Source of the DNA: Oscillospiraceae bacterium
Lineage (GTDB): Bacteria; Bacillota; Clostridia; Oscillospirales; UBA929
Direction of reading: 5' to 3'
Assembly: GCA_031258665.1 (NCBI GenBank)
Contig: JAIRML010000103.1
Coordinates: 1-13,279 of the forward strand
Length of the DNA: 13,279 nucleotides
Below the pieces are notes generated by a model. The model ran no database searches, was not told the origin of the DNA, and saw nothing but the letters and a program-made list of their open reading frames with translations. The position numbers were made by a program, and so were the translations under genes. Of this stretch, positions 1 to 6,678 are shown one piece after another (positions within the stretch are counted from its first letter, which is position 1; each line of letters begins with the position of its first letter).

Positions 1-1311
1 CTTTTCATTGTCTTTGCCGCCTACTCCGTGAATGTTCATCTACAACTGAAACCAAGATATTCCCATGTTATTATATTCGCAATTTCTCTTCTGTTTCAAC
101 TTCTCATTTCTCTGCATTATACCTTCATAGGGGAGGGCGATTTGCGACATTATTATAACAATGCGAGTGCCTTGGTGGAGAATCATTTTCAACTCCCCTC
201 TTTATACGCGGCGGTTTTTCCGGGGACCATTACATATCCGGCTGTATTGGCTGTTTTGATGACGCTGTTCGGAACCGGTCGGATCGTGGCGGCGGTCGCA
301 AACGGTATTGGCATGAGTTTTGCCCTGTGTTGTGTGTATGCTATTCTCAAACGACGTGTGAGCAACAAACTCGCTCTGTTTTCTTCTCTGTTGCTTTCGC
401 TGCATCCATTTATCTTGATCTATTCCAACACGGTAAACGCCGAGTTGCTGTACGGCGCGTTCATTTTGTATTCCCTCACCGCCTTTGATGCCGCCATGCA
501 CACCGAGGCCGCCGCCAGGGTGCGCAGGGTCATGTTGTATTCGCTGAGCGCGCTGTTTTTGGGCTGCTCCGTATTGTTCCGGCCACTGGGCATCATCCTG
601 CTGGCGGCCTATTGCCTGACACTTCTCCTCTTTCCACGCGGCCGGCTGCACAGGCGGGCGCTTGTGGCAGCGGGCCTGGGTTGTGTCTTTTTTCTGTGCA
701 ACCTCATGGATGGATACATCGTCAAACAGATCACAACATTCGACCCGCCAAAACAAGCGTATGGATGGAACTTATACGTCGGATTGTCGAAATTTGGAAC
801 GTGGAATCAATCCGACGCGGATGAATTTACCGAGGTGATCCACCATGCTTCGACATCCTCCGAGGTGCAGACATATTTTGCCGCCAAAGCCTTCGAACGC
901 ATGCGAGAACTCGGGTTCGATCTCGTTCCCCATGCTCTCAAAAAGATAAAGTTTTGGAACCCGGTCCGTTATGTCGCCTCGGAGGTGCGTCGTGATGACA
1001 AAACAGGGCGCCATAGCATGGCCGATTCACAAAATGTTGTCGAAATCGCGGCATTTTCATTTGATACGCCAATTTTTCTGATCGGTTTGATCGGATGTGT
1101 GTGGGGATTGGTGAAAAGGAGAAAATCCGATCTTTTGAGCAGCGTCATCGCCTTTTATATCACAGGCACTTTTCTTGCCCTGTCGATCCTTGAAAGTGGG
1201 GACAGATACACCATATCGCATCATATTCTGTTGGTTATACCCGCTGTTTTATTTGTCGCTGACATGCTGACGTTATCACAGAGGAAACAAAGCCGCGGAA
1301 GAATTTCTTGA
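1..1311 (+). CDS. GT-C fold membrane glycosyltransferase (PMT/ArnT-like), probably 5' partial
   Basis: This is a polytopic membrane protein. It resembles the dolichyl-phosphate-mannose mannosyltransferase/ArnT (GT39-like) families, which move a sugar from a lipid-phosphate carrier to an acceptor on the outer face of the membrane. The first clear membrane helix (around VIIFAISLLFQLLISL) is followed by a loop with an acidic GEGD motif and then YYNNASALVENHF, where these families place catalytic acidic residues. Further hydrophobic segments follow, with a typical NTVNAELLYGAFILYSLTAF stretch between helices. The reading frame is open to base 1. The GTG at 28 would give 427 residues but has no Shine-Dalgarno sequence before it, so the gene probably begins outside the window. 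The stop at 1309-1311 lies inside a strong promoter. Codon use is much richer in A/T than in the downstream genes. The sugar and acceptor cannot be told. The fold class is fairly safe; the exact family is less so. Confidence 0.7.
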   Translation, partial: LFIVFAAYSVNVHLQLKPRYSHVIIFAISLLFQLLISLHYTFIGEGDLRHYYNNASALVENHFQLPSLYAAVFPGTITYPAVLAVLMTLFGTGRIVAAVANGIGMSFALCCVYAILKRRVSNKLALFSSLLLSLHPFILIYSNTVNAELLYGAFILYSLTAFDAAMHTEAAARVRRVMLYSLSALFLGCSVLFRPLGIILLAAYCLTLLLFPRGRLHRRALVAAGLGCVFFLCNLMDGYIVKQITTFDPPKQAYGWNLYVGLSKFGTWNQSDADEFTEVIHHASTSSEVQTYFAAKAFERMRELGFDLVPHALKKIKFWNPVRYVASEVRRDDKTGRHSMADSQNVVEIAAFSFDTPIFLIGLIGCVWGLVKRRKSDLLSSVIAFYITGTFLALSILESGDRYTISHHILLVIPAVLFVADMLTLSQRKQSRGRIS

Positions 1312-1336
1312 CACGGCCATGTTCTCCTGGTATAAT
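1308..1336 (+). promoter_or_regulatory. Consensus sigma-A promoter with extended -10
   Basis: TTGACA at 1308-1313 and TATAAT at 1331-1336 are separated by exactly 17 bases, with TGG just before the -10 (extended -10). Both hexamers match consensus. The -35 overlaps the stop codon of the glycosyltransferase gene. Transcription would start near 1343, inside an A/T-rich stretch, and run towards the hairpin at 1416-1467 and the MATE remnant. Confidence 0.8.
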
Positions 1337-1341
1337 ACATA

Positions 1342-1360
1342 ATATATGTTTTTCATATAT
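1342..1360. promoter_or_regulatory. A/T dyad at the predicted transcription start
   Basis: ATATATG (1342-1348), a TTTTT loop, and CATATAT (1354-1360) form a perfect 7-bp dyad at the expected start point of the promoter. A repressor operator (MarR or TetR families often use such dyads near efflux genes) is one reading. A weak 5' hairpin of the transcript is another. Function is inferred from position only. Confidence 0.35.
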
Positions 1361-1415
1361 GTTAACTATATTTTCGTGTTGAAAATGAAACGATCTGCTC
1401 GACCAGAGATACCGG

Positions 1416-1467
1416 AGAGCGAGTTCATAAAGATTGGCGTTTTCGCCAACCTTTATGAACTCGCTCT
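1416..1467 (+). terminator. Long 24-bp hairpin, terminator or attenuator candidate
   Basis: The arms at 1416-1439 and 1444-1467 pair over 24 bp around a TTTT loop, with a single A/C mismatch on the plus strand (a G/U wobble if the minus strand is the RNA). The 3' side continues CTTTCATACC, so there are only three to four Us after the stem and this is not an ideal intrinsic terminator. Together with the promoter at 1308-1336 it would define a transcript of about 125 bases, or a leader in front of the MATE remnant. Confidence 0.5.
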
Positions 1468-1478
1468 TTCATACCGTG

Positions 1479-1532
1479 CTGCCGCGAAGCGGCAATAAGT
1501 TACCAACGTGGGCTGCCTCCGCAACCCACGTT
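1479..1532. repeat. Dispersed hairpin repeat, copy 1 (degenerate)
   Basis: TGCCGC (1480-1485), GAA, GCGGCA (1489-1494) forms one hairpin. After TAAGTTACC comes a second hairpin, AACGTGGG (1505-1512) pairing with CCCACGTT (1525-1532); the stem continues inward through TGC/GCA after one C/A mismatch. The same two-hairpin layout and the core AACGTGGGCTGC recur at 2539-2685 and after ftsH. It lies between the long hairpin and the MATE remnant and encodes nothing recognisable. Confidence 0.7.
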
Positions 1533-1604
1533 GAAGCATATGGGCCGGGATCTCGCGGGCCGCGAATCACGGATCATCACAGAGGTGCGGGGAGGCGGCG
1601 GCCA

Positions 1605-2342
1605 GTGCGCGTGAAGCGGAGTGGGATGGATATGACGGCCGGGAGTATTCCCAGGCTGCTGATTTCTTTTTCCTTTCCGCTGATGCAGGGAAGCTTGCTG
1701 CAGGAGACCTACCACACGTTTGACGCGGCGATCGTCGGGAACTACATCGGCAGCGGCGCGCTGGCGGCGGTGGGGATGTCCATGGCGGTCAACTCCACGG
1801 TGGCCGGGTTTTTCATGGGGCTGTCAAACGGCGCGGCGGTTCTCGTGGCGCGTTTCTTCGGAGCGAGGGACAGAGCGTCCCTGAACAAAACGGTGCATAC
1901 GGCCATCTTTCTGGCGGCCCTTATGGGCGTGGTCCTCTCGGCGGCCGGCGTGCTGGTCACGCCCTGGCTGCTGCGGGCCATCCATACGCCCGAAAGCGTC
2001 TTTGTGGAAGCGTCCGTGTATTTCCGTATCACTTTTTCCGGGACCGCGGCGCTCACGGTCTACAATATGGGAACGGCCATCTTGAATGCCCTCGGAGAAT
2101 CCAAAAAACCGCTGATGTTTCTGGTCGTCTCCGTGGTGATCAATGTCGTTCTCGACCTTGTTTTCGTGGCGGGGATCGGGTGGGGCGTCGCGGGAGCGGC
2201 CGTCGCCGTCACCGTTGTTCTGCTGCTTCTCAATGTCAGGCTGCTGAGGGTGTTCACCGCCGATCCGGAGGTGCTGGACCGGGTGCTTTCGGGGGTGATT
2301 TTACTGGCGCTGTACCGTCGCAGCGACTGGAGCCGGTTTTGA
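1605..2342 (+). pseudogene. MATE family efflux transporter, truncated remnant
   Basis: The start is taken at GTG 1605, nine bases after GGGGAGG (1589-1595). The product, VRVKRSGMDMTAGSIPRLL..., opens as MATE (MatE/NorM/DinF-like) cation- or drug-coupled exporters do: MTAGSIPRLLISFSFPLMQG, then DAAIVGNYIGSGALAAVGMS. About six hydrophobic segments follow, up to GWGVAGAAVAVTVV near residue 200. Intact members have about 450 residues; this one stops at about 245. Just after helix six the sequence passes to RLLRVFTADPEVL, a motif type that in MATE proteins normally recurs in the second half, and then to an unrelated tail (ILLALYRRSDWSRF). An internal deletion plus loss of the C-terminal half is the simplest explanation. 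I see no continuation in other frames down to 2430. It is unlikely to transport anything. Confidence 0.7.
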
Positions 2343-2433
2343 ACACCCGCATGGCGAAGGCGCCGCTCTTTCGCGCGCCGTTGGCCATGGGCGGCTCATG
2401 ACGAAATTCCCCGAGTTTACTGTCGCCCCCTTT
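2343..2433. other. Non-coding stretch after the MATE remnant
   Basis: These 91 bases after the MATE stop contain no convincing gene on either strand and no further MATE sequence. Together with the last 60-80 bases of the remnant they may belong to whatever sequence replaced the transporter's second half. Its origin cannot be told from the window. Confidence 0.4.
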
Positions 2434-2454
2434 CCAACGTGGGTTGCGCCTGCA
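2434..2454. repeat. Dispersed hairpin repeat, truncated copy 2
   Basis: CCAACGTGGGTTGCGCCTGCA matches the first 21 bases of the 73-bp unit at 2538 with few changes and then breaks off into ATTTTTG just before a perfect palindrome. It appears to be a fragment of the same repeat. Confidence 0.5.
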
Positions 2455-2459
2455 TTTTT

Positions 2460-2493
2460 GCGAATCCCCCGCTCCCGGGAGCGGGGGATTCGC
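2460..2493. repeat. Perfect 34-bp palindrome
   Basis: The 17-base arms 2460-2476 and 2477-2493 are exact reverse complements with no spacer: GCGAATCCCCCGCTCCC and its complement. In RNA the centre would open to a small loop. There is TTTTT just before it on the plus strand but no T run after it on either strand, so it is not a canonical intrinsic terminator. It sits between the MATE remnant and the gdpP promoter and could separate the two transcripts. Confidence 0.75.
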
Positions 2494-2495
2494 TA

Positions 2496-2524
2496 TTGCC
2501 GACGGCGCGCTTTTCTGATATAAT
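2496..2524 (+). promoter_or_regulatory. Likely gdpP promoter
   Basis: TATAAT at 2519-2524 is preceded by TGA (extended -10). TTGCCG at 2496-2501 is placed 17 bases upstream and matches the -35 consensus at its first three positions. Transcription would begin near 2531 and give a leader of over 200 bases containing the whole 147-bp repeat element before the gdpP start at 2744. Confidence 0.6.
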
Positions 2525-2538
2525 AATGCATCATCGAC
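2525..2538. repeat. 14-bp direct repeat, left flank of the inserted element
   Basis: AATGCATCATCGAC occurs here and again at 2686-2699, on either side of the 147-bp hairpin element. This is the pattern expected of a target-site duplication. Confidence 0.7.
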
Positions 2539-2685
2539 CAACGTGGGCTGCCCCTGCAGCCCACAACCCAAATTCTTGGTACTTGATTGCCGCGGAGCGG
2601 CAACAAGGTACCAACGTGGGCTGTCTCTGCAGCCCACAACCCAAATTCTTGATACTTTGCTGCCGCAGAGCGGCAGCAAAGTACC
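2539..2685. repeat. 147-bp hairpin element, two tandem 73-bp units (dispersed repeat, copy 3)
   Basis: The units at 2538-2610 and 2611-2683 agree at 64 of 73 positions by hand count. Each holds a 9-bp stem (GTGGGCTGC with GCAGCCCAC in the first unit, one G/T wobble in the second) and a longer stem centred on TGCCGC/GCGGCA that includes GTAC near its base. In the second unit the long stem pairs over about 18 bp. One base pair differs between units as a compensating T-A to C-G change (2587/2603 versus 2660/2676), which argues that the folded form matters. The element contains no gene and lies in the gdpP 5' leader. Confidence 0.75.
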
Positions 2686-2699
2686 AATGCATCATCGAC
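2686..2699. repeat. 14-bp direct repeat, right flank of the inserted element
   Basis: This is an exact second copy of AATGCATCATCGAC (first copy 2525-2538), ending 44 bases before the gdpP start codon. Confidence 0.7.
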
Positions 2700-2743
2700 G
2701 GGCGGGGCGGCGGGGCCGCCGGGCGTCGGGCGGAGGTGGCCGG

Positions 2744-4762
2744 GTGAACAATCGCAAACTGCTGCGGGTGCTGGAACCGGGGGCGCGGCTGTCCTTTTTG
2801 GCGATGGTCCTCTTTGCGGCGGCGTCCGCCTTTGTGAACACCTGGCTGGCTGTCTGCGAGGGCGCCGCCGTTGTCCTCCTGTACCTCATCTACCGCCGCT
2901 TCCTCGCCGCGCGCCGGCGGGAGATCGTCCGGTACCTGGAGGGGCTGACACAGGACGTGGGCGCGGCGATGGGCGACTCGCTTGTGAACTTTCCGCTGCC
3001 GATGGTCATTCTCAAGCTTGACAACGGCGAGATCCTCTGGTCGAACGAGCGCTTTTTCGAGATCGCCGGCGAGCGGGAGCATCTCTTCGAAGTGAAGATC
3101 GGCGACGTGGTGCCCGGGTTCCACGCGAAGTTTCTGCTGGAGGGCAAGCGCGAACACCCGCTGGGGGTCTCGCTGCGGGGGCGGCAGTACAATGTCTTCG
3201 GCAGCGTGGCCAGCGTCGGCGCCGACCCGACCCAGGCCCGGAGCCTGCTCGGTACCCTCTACTGGATCGACGTGACCGAGGCCGCCGCGCTGCGCCGGGA
3301 GTACGCGCTGTCACGCCCGGTGGCGGCCCTTGTGGTGCTGGACAACTACGAGGAGATCGTGAAAAATCTGAACGACTCACAAAAATCCGGGATGCTGGCC
3401 GCCATCGACGACCGCGTCGCCGCCTGGGCCGCGCCCGCCGAGGGCATTTTGCGCAAATTTGACAGGGACCGGTTTCTGTTCCTGTTTGAGGAGCGCCACC
3501 TGGCCGCGTTCATCGAGGGCAAGTTTTCGCTGCTCGACGCGGCGCGCGCCGTCGTGAGCCCGGGCGGGGTCCCGGTGACGCTCAGCGTCGGCATCGGCAA
3601 AGACGGCGCCACGCTACGGGAGGACTTCGGGTACGCGGCGCTCGCCATCGACATGGCGCTCTCCCGCGGGGGGGACCAGGCCGTCATCAAAAACCGGCTC
3701 TCGTTTGAGTTTTACGGCGGCCGCTCCAAGGAGTTCGAAAAACGCACGAAGGTCAAATCCCGCGTCATGGCCAACACGTTGGCCCGGCTCATCTCCGATT
3801 CGTCCAACGTGCTCATCATGGGACACAAAAACGCGGACATCGACAGCGTGGGGGCGGCCGTCGGCGTGGCCGCCGCCGTGCGCAAACGCGGGCGCAAGCC
3901 ATACATCGTCATCGACCGGACGCACACCGTGGCCGAGCGGCTGCTCCGGAAGATGGAGGACCTGCCGGGCGCCGACGAGCTCTTTGTGACCGAGCAGACC
4001 GCCATGCTGCTCGCGGGCCGCGACACCCTGCTCACCGTGGTCGACACAAACCGGCCGGAGCTCGTTGAGTCCCCGAATCTCCTCCAGGCCTGCACCCGCA
4101 TCGCCCTGATCGACCACCACCGCCGCGCGTCGAACTACATAGAGCGCGTGGCGCTGGGGTTCCACGAACCGTACGCCTCGTCGGCCAGCGAACTCGTCAC
4201 GGAGCTGCTCCAGTACATGCTGGACCAGGGGGACCTGCACCGGCTGGAGGCCGTGGCGCTGCTCGCCGGCATCGTGCTCGACACCAAAAACTTTACCATG
4301 CACACCGGCGTGCGCACCTTTGAGGCGGCGGCCTTCCTGCGCGGCGCGGGGGCCGACACCGTGGAGATCAAAAAGCTCTTCCAAAGCGACCTCGCGGCGG
4401 CCATCGCGCGGTACGACGTGGTGCGCAACGCCCGGATGTACAAGGGGCAGGTGGCGCTGGCGGCGGTGGAAGCGGCGGTCGACCGCACGGTGGCGGCCCA
4501 GGCCGCCGACGAGCTGCTCGGCATTGCCGGGGTGGACGCCTCCATTGTCCTCTTCCCGGAGGAGGAGAAGGTCGTGCTGTCGGCCCGGTCGCTGGGGCGG
4601 ATCAACGTGCAGGTCGTCATGGAGAAGCTCGGCGGCGGCGGGCACCAGACCATCGCCGGCGCCCAGGTGCCGGAACGCTCGGTCCAGGTTGTCCTGACGC
4701 GTCTGCTGCACGCGATAGACCAATATCTGGAAGAAAACCCGACAAACGCGGAACGCGTGTGA
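2744..4762 (+). CDS. gdpP: GdpP, DHH/DHHA1 cyclic-di-AMP phosphodiesterase
   Basis: GdpP hydrolyses the second messenger c-di-AMP to pApA at the membrane and so affects potassium balance and wall stress in Bacillota. The start is GTG 2744, six bases after GGAGGT (2732-2737). The frame is open further upstream but only across the repeat element. The 672 residues fit the family. In order: two N-terminal membrane helices (about 15-55); a PAS-type domain (about 80-165, with VILKLDNGEILWSNERFFEI); a degenerate GGDEF domain (about 190-320), as in known GdpP, without an intact GGDEF motif; a DHH domain with GHKNADIDS (360-368) and DHH (457-459); and DHHA1 with GGGGHQTIAGA (630-640). The metal-binding and glycine-rich motifs look intact, so it should be active. 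rplI follows after 92 bases, the usual gdpP-rplI-dnaB order. A promoter at 2496-2524 and a long structured leader may control it. Confidence 0.95.
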   Translation: MNNRKLLRVLEPGARLSFLAMVLFAAASAFVNTWLAVCEGAAVVLLYLIYRRFLAARRREIVRYLEGLTQDVGAAMGDSLVNFPLPMVILKLDNGEILWSNERFFEIAGEREHLFEVKIGDVVPGFHAKFLLEGKREHPLGVSLRGRQYNVFGSVASVGADPTQARSLLGTLYWIDVTEAAALRREYALSRPVAALVVLDNYEEIVKNLNDSQKSGMLAAIDDRVAAWAAPAEGILRKFDRDRFLFLFEERHLAAFIEGKFSLLDAARAVVSPGGVPVTLSVGIGKDGATLREDFGYAALAIDMALSRGGDQAVIKNRLSFEFYGGRSKEFEKRTKVKSRVMANTLARLISDSSNVLIMGHKNADIDSVGAAVGVAAAVRKRGRKPYIVIDRTHTVAERLLRKMEDLPGADELFVTEQTAMLLAGRDTLLTVVDTNRPELVESPNLLQACTRIALIDHHRRASNYIERVALGFHEPYASSASELVTELLQYMLDQGDLHRLEAVALLAGIVLDTKNFTMHTGVRTFEAAAFLRGAGADTVEIKKLFQSDLAAAIARYDVVRNARMYKGQVALAAVEAAVDRTVAAQAADELLGIAGVDASIVLFPEEEKVVLSARSLGRINVQVVMEKLGGGGHQTIAGAQVPERSVQVVLTRLLHAIDQYLEENPTNAERV

Positions 4763-4854
4763 CGCGACGGGCCGCGGGGCGGGCGGAACGGGGCCGGGCA
4801 GGGGCAAACCGGAAAGTCGGGCGAATCGGGGCGAATCGGAAGGAGTGTGCCGGA

Positions 4855-5298
4855 GTGAAAGTGATATTGCAGCAGGACGTGGCCGGGCAGGGGAAGAAGG
4901 GCGAGCGGGTGGAGGGGTCTGAGGGGTACGCCCGCAACTACCTGCTGCCGAGGAAGCTGGCGGCGAAGGCGACGCCCGATGCGCTGAACGCCTATAAGCT
5001 GCAGGAGCAAGCGCGGCGGGACGGCGCGGTGCGCGCGAAAGAGCGCGCGCAGGCGCTGGCGGAACAGATGAAGGACATGGTGGTGCATGTCCGCGCAAAG
5101 GCCGGTTCGCAGGGCCGGCTGTTTGGCGCGGTGACCGCCGCCAATGTGGCGGACGCGCTGAAGGCGCAGTACCGGCTGGAGGTCGACAAACATAAGCTGG
5201 TGCTGGAGGAGCCGATCAAACATTACGGCCGCCACGAGATCAAAGTCAAGCTGGGCTCCGAGGTCTCCGCCCGCCTCCAGGTGGAAGTCGGGGAGTGA
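4855..5298 (+). CDS. rplI: 50S ribosomal protein L9
   Basis: L9 binds 23S rRNA at the base of the L1 stalk and helps maintain reading frame. The start is GTG 4855, giving VKVILQQDVAGQGKKGERVE, nine bases after GGAAGGAG (4838-4845). The frame is open back to 4759, but those 32 extra residues are not L9-like. The length of 147 residues is standard. The N-terminal RNA-binding domain shows GKKGERVE and GYARNYLLPRKLA. A charged connecting helix follows (about 45-75), then the C-terminal domain with GRLFGAVTAANVADAL and HEIKVKL. It sits between gdpP and dnaB with short gaps, as in many Clostridia. A tandem 10-bp repeat (GCGAATCGGG then GCGAATCGGA, 4821-4840) runs into the ribosome-binding site and has no known meaning. 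Confidence 0.97.
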   Translation: MKVILQQDVAGQGKKGERVEGSEGYARNYLLPRKLAAKATPDALNAYKLQEQARRDGAVRAKERAQALAEQMKDMVVHVRAKAGSQGRLFGAVTAANVADALKAQYRLEVDKHKLVLEEPIKHYGRHEIKVKLGSEVSARLQVEVGE

Positions 5299-5325
5299 GC
5301 GCGCGGGCTGTGACGGGGAGAGGGG

Positions 5326-6678
5326 GTGCGCCGGGTGGATGATCTGCTGGCAAGGCGCCAGTGGCCGCACAGTGTGGAGGCGGAACAGGCGGTGCTCGGC
5401 GCCATGCTCATCGACGCGCGCTGTGTGCCGGATGTCGTGGGGCTCCTGCGCGCCGAGGATTTCTTCATCCCCCAAAACCGGGACATCTTCGAGACCATCC
5501 ACTCGATGTTCACGCTGTCGCAGACTGTCGACCCGGTCACGGTGCTGGACGGGATGCGCACGCGGGGCCTGTGCGCCGACGAGGACGCGGCGCGCGCTTT
5601 TTTGATGAGTCTCATGCAGGTGACGCCCACGGCCGCCCACGTGCGGGAGTACGCGGGCATCGTCCGCGACCGGGCGCTGTTGCGGCAGATCGCCGAGGCC
5701 GCCGCCGACATCTCCGCGCTGGCCCAAGGGGGGCAGGACGAGGCGGAGACCGTGCTGGACAGCGCGGAGCGGCGCGTCTACGACATCCGCCAGGGGCGGG
5801 CGGACCAGTCTCTGCACACGGTGTCGGCCGTGCTGCAGGAGGTGTTTGCGCGGCTCGACGAGCTGTCGCGCCACAGGGGCGGGCTGCCGGGGCTGCCCAC
5901 GGGGCTCGCCGAGGTGGACGACTACATCGGCGGCCTGGGACGCTCCAATTTGATTTTGATCGCCTCCCGGCCCGGTATGGGCAAGACCAGCATCGCGCTG
6001 AACATCGCGCTGAACGCGGTGAAACAGAGCGGCAAAACGATCGTTTTCTTCTCGCTCGAGATGTCGCGGGAGCAGCTCGTCATGCGTCTGCTCTCCAGCG
6101 AGGCCTTCATTGACTCCCGCAAACTCCTGACGGGGGATCTCTCGATGGAGGAGTGGAACCGCCTGATCGACGCCTCCCGCACGCTGACGCGCCTCGACTT
6201 CCGTTTCGACGACAACTCCAGCATCGGGGTGGCCGAGATGAAGGCCAAGTGCCGCCGCCTCGACAACCTGGGGCTCATCGTCATCGACTACTTGCAGCTC
6301 ATGCAGGGCGGCCGCCGCCAGGAAAACCGCGTGCAGGAGGTGGCCGACATCTCCCGCAACCTCAAGATCATGGCCAAGGAGCTGAATGTGCCGGTGCTCT
6401 GCCTGTCGCAGCTCTCCCGCGCCGCCGAGACGCGCTCCGAGAAGAACAAACGCCCCATGCTCTCCGACTTGCGGGAGTCGGGCGCGATCGAGCAGGACGC
6501 CGACGTCGTCATGTTCCTGTATCGAGACGAATACTACAACGAGGACACGGAGGACCGGAACGTGGCCGAGTGCATCGTGGCCAAGAACCGCCACGGCGCC
6601 ACGGGCACCGTGCGGCTGCAATGGCTGCCGCAATATACGGCCTTTTCGTCACGGGAGTGGAAACACGATGGGCCGTGA
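5326..6678 (+). CDS. dnaB: Replicative DNA helicase DnaB
   Basis: DnaB is the hexameric ATP-driven 5'-3' helicase that opens DNA at the replication fork and binds primase. The 450 residues are full length. The N-terminal domain begins PHSVEAEQAVLGAMLID and covers about the first 110 residues; the RecA-like C-terminal domain follows a linker. Visible motifs are Walker A in SRPGMGKTS (GMGKT at 217-221), Walker B VIDYLQL (319-325), and the conserved tail LSQLSRAAETR...PMLSDLRESGAIEQDAD followed by FLYRDEYYN. No intein or insertion is seen. GTG 5326 has GGGGAG (5315-5320) five bases upstream. GTG 5335, giving VDDLLARRQWPHS, is nearly as likely and resembles family N-termini more. The gap after rplI is 27 bases. 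The end overlaps tilS by 11 bases, so the two are probably translationally coupled. Confidence 0.96.
   Translation: MRRVDDLLARRQWPHSVEAEQAVLGAMLIDARCVPDVVGLLRAEDFFIPQNRDIFETIHSMFTLSQTVDPVTVLDGMRTRGLCADEDAARAFLMSLMQVTPTAAHVREYAGIVRDRALLRQIAEAAADISALAQGGQDEAETVLDSAERRVYDIRQGRADQSLHTVSAVLQEVFARLDELSRHRGGLPGLPTGLAEVDDYIGGLGRSNLILIASRPGMGKTSIALNIALNAVKQSGKTIVFFSLEMSREQLVMRLLSSEAFIDSRKLLTGDLSMEEWNRLIDASRTLTRLDFRFDDNSSIGVAEMKAKCRRLDNLGLIVIDYLQLMQGGRRQENRVQEVADISRNLKIMAKELNVPVLCLSQLSRAAETRSEKNKRPMLSDLRESGAIEQDADVVMFLYRDEYYNEDTEDRNVAECIVAKNRHGATGTVRLQWLPQYTAFSSREWKHDGP

Noticed and set aside
1434..1604. Coding extension of the MATE remnant upstream to 1434
   Set aside because: This part translates the hairpin arm and the dispersed repeat; it has no family similarity, and the ribosome-binding site supports the 1605 start.
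2538..2683. CRISPR-like pair of repeats
   Set aside because: There are only two 73-bp units, directly adjacent, without unique spacers and without cas genes.
2543..2743. N-terminal extension of gdpP by 67 codons
   Set aside because: The extension translates the hairpin repeat units. GTG 2744 has a good ribosome-binding site and gives the normal family N-terminus.
4821..4840. Tandem 10-bp repeat before rplI as a regulatory element
   Set aside because: Only two short copies, no dyad and no known protein site; chance or slippage is sufficient.
4759..4854. Extension of rplI upstream to a GTG overlapping the gdpP stop
   Set aside because: The extra 32 residues are arginine- and glycine-rich and not L9-like; GTG 4855 has a strong Shine-Dalgarno and gives VKVILQQDV.
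4135..6633. Very long open frame on the minus strand (about 830 codons) opposite gdpP, rplI and dnaB
   Set aside because: It lies antisense to three well-supported genes. High GC removes stop codons from opposing frames; the translation is rich in H, R, Q and L without any family motif.
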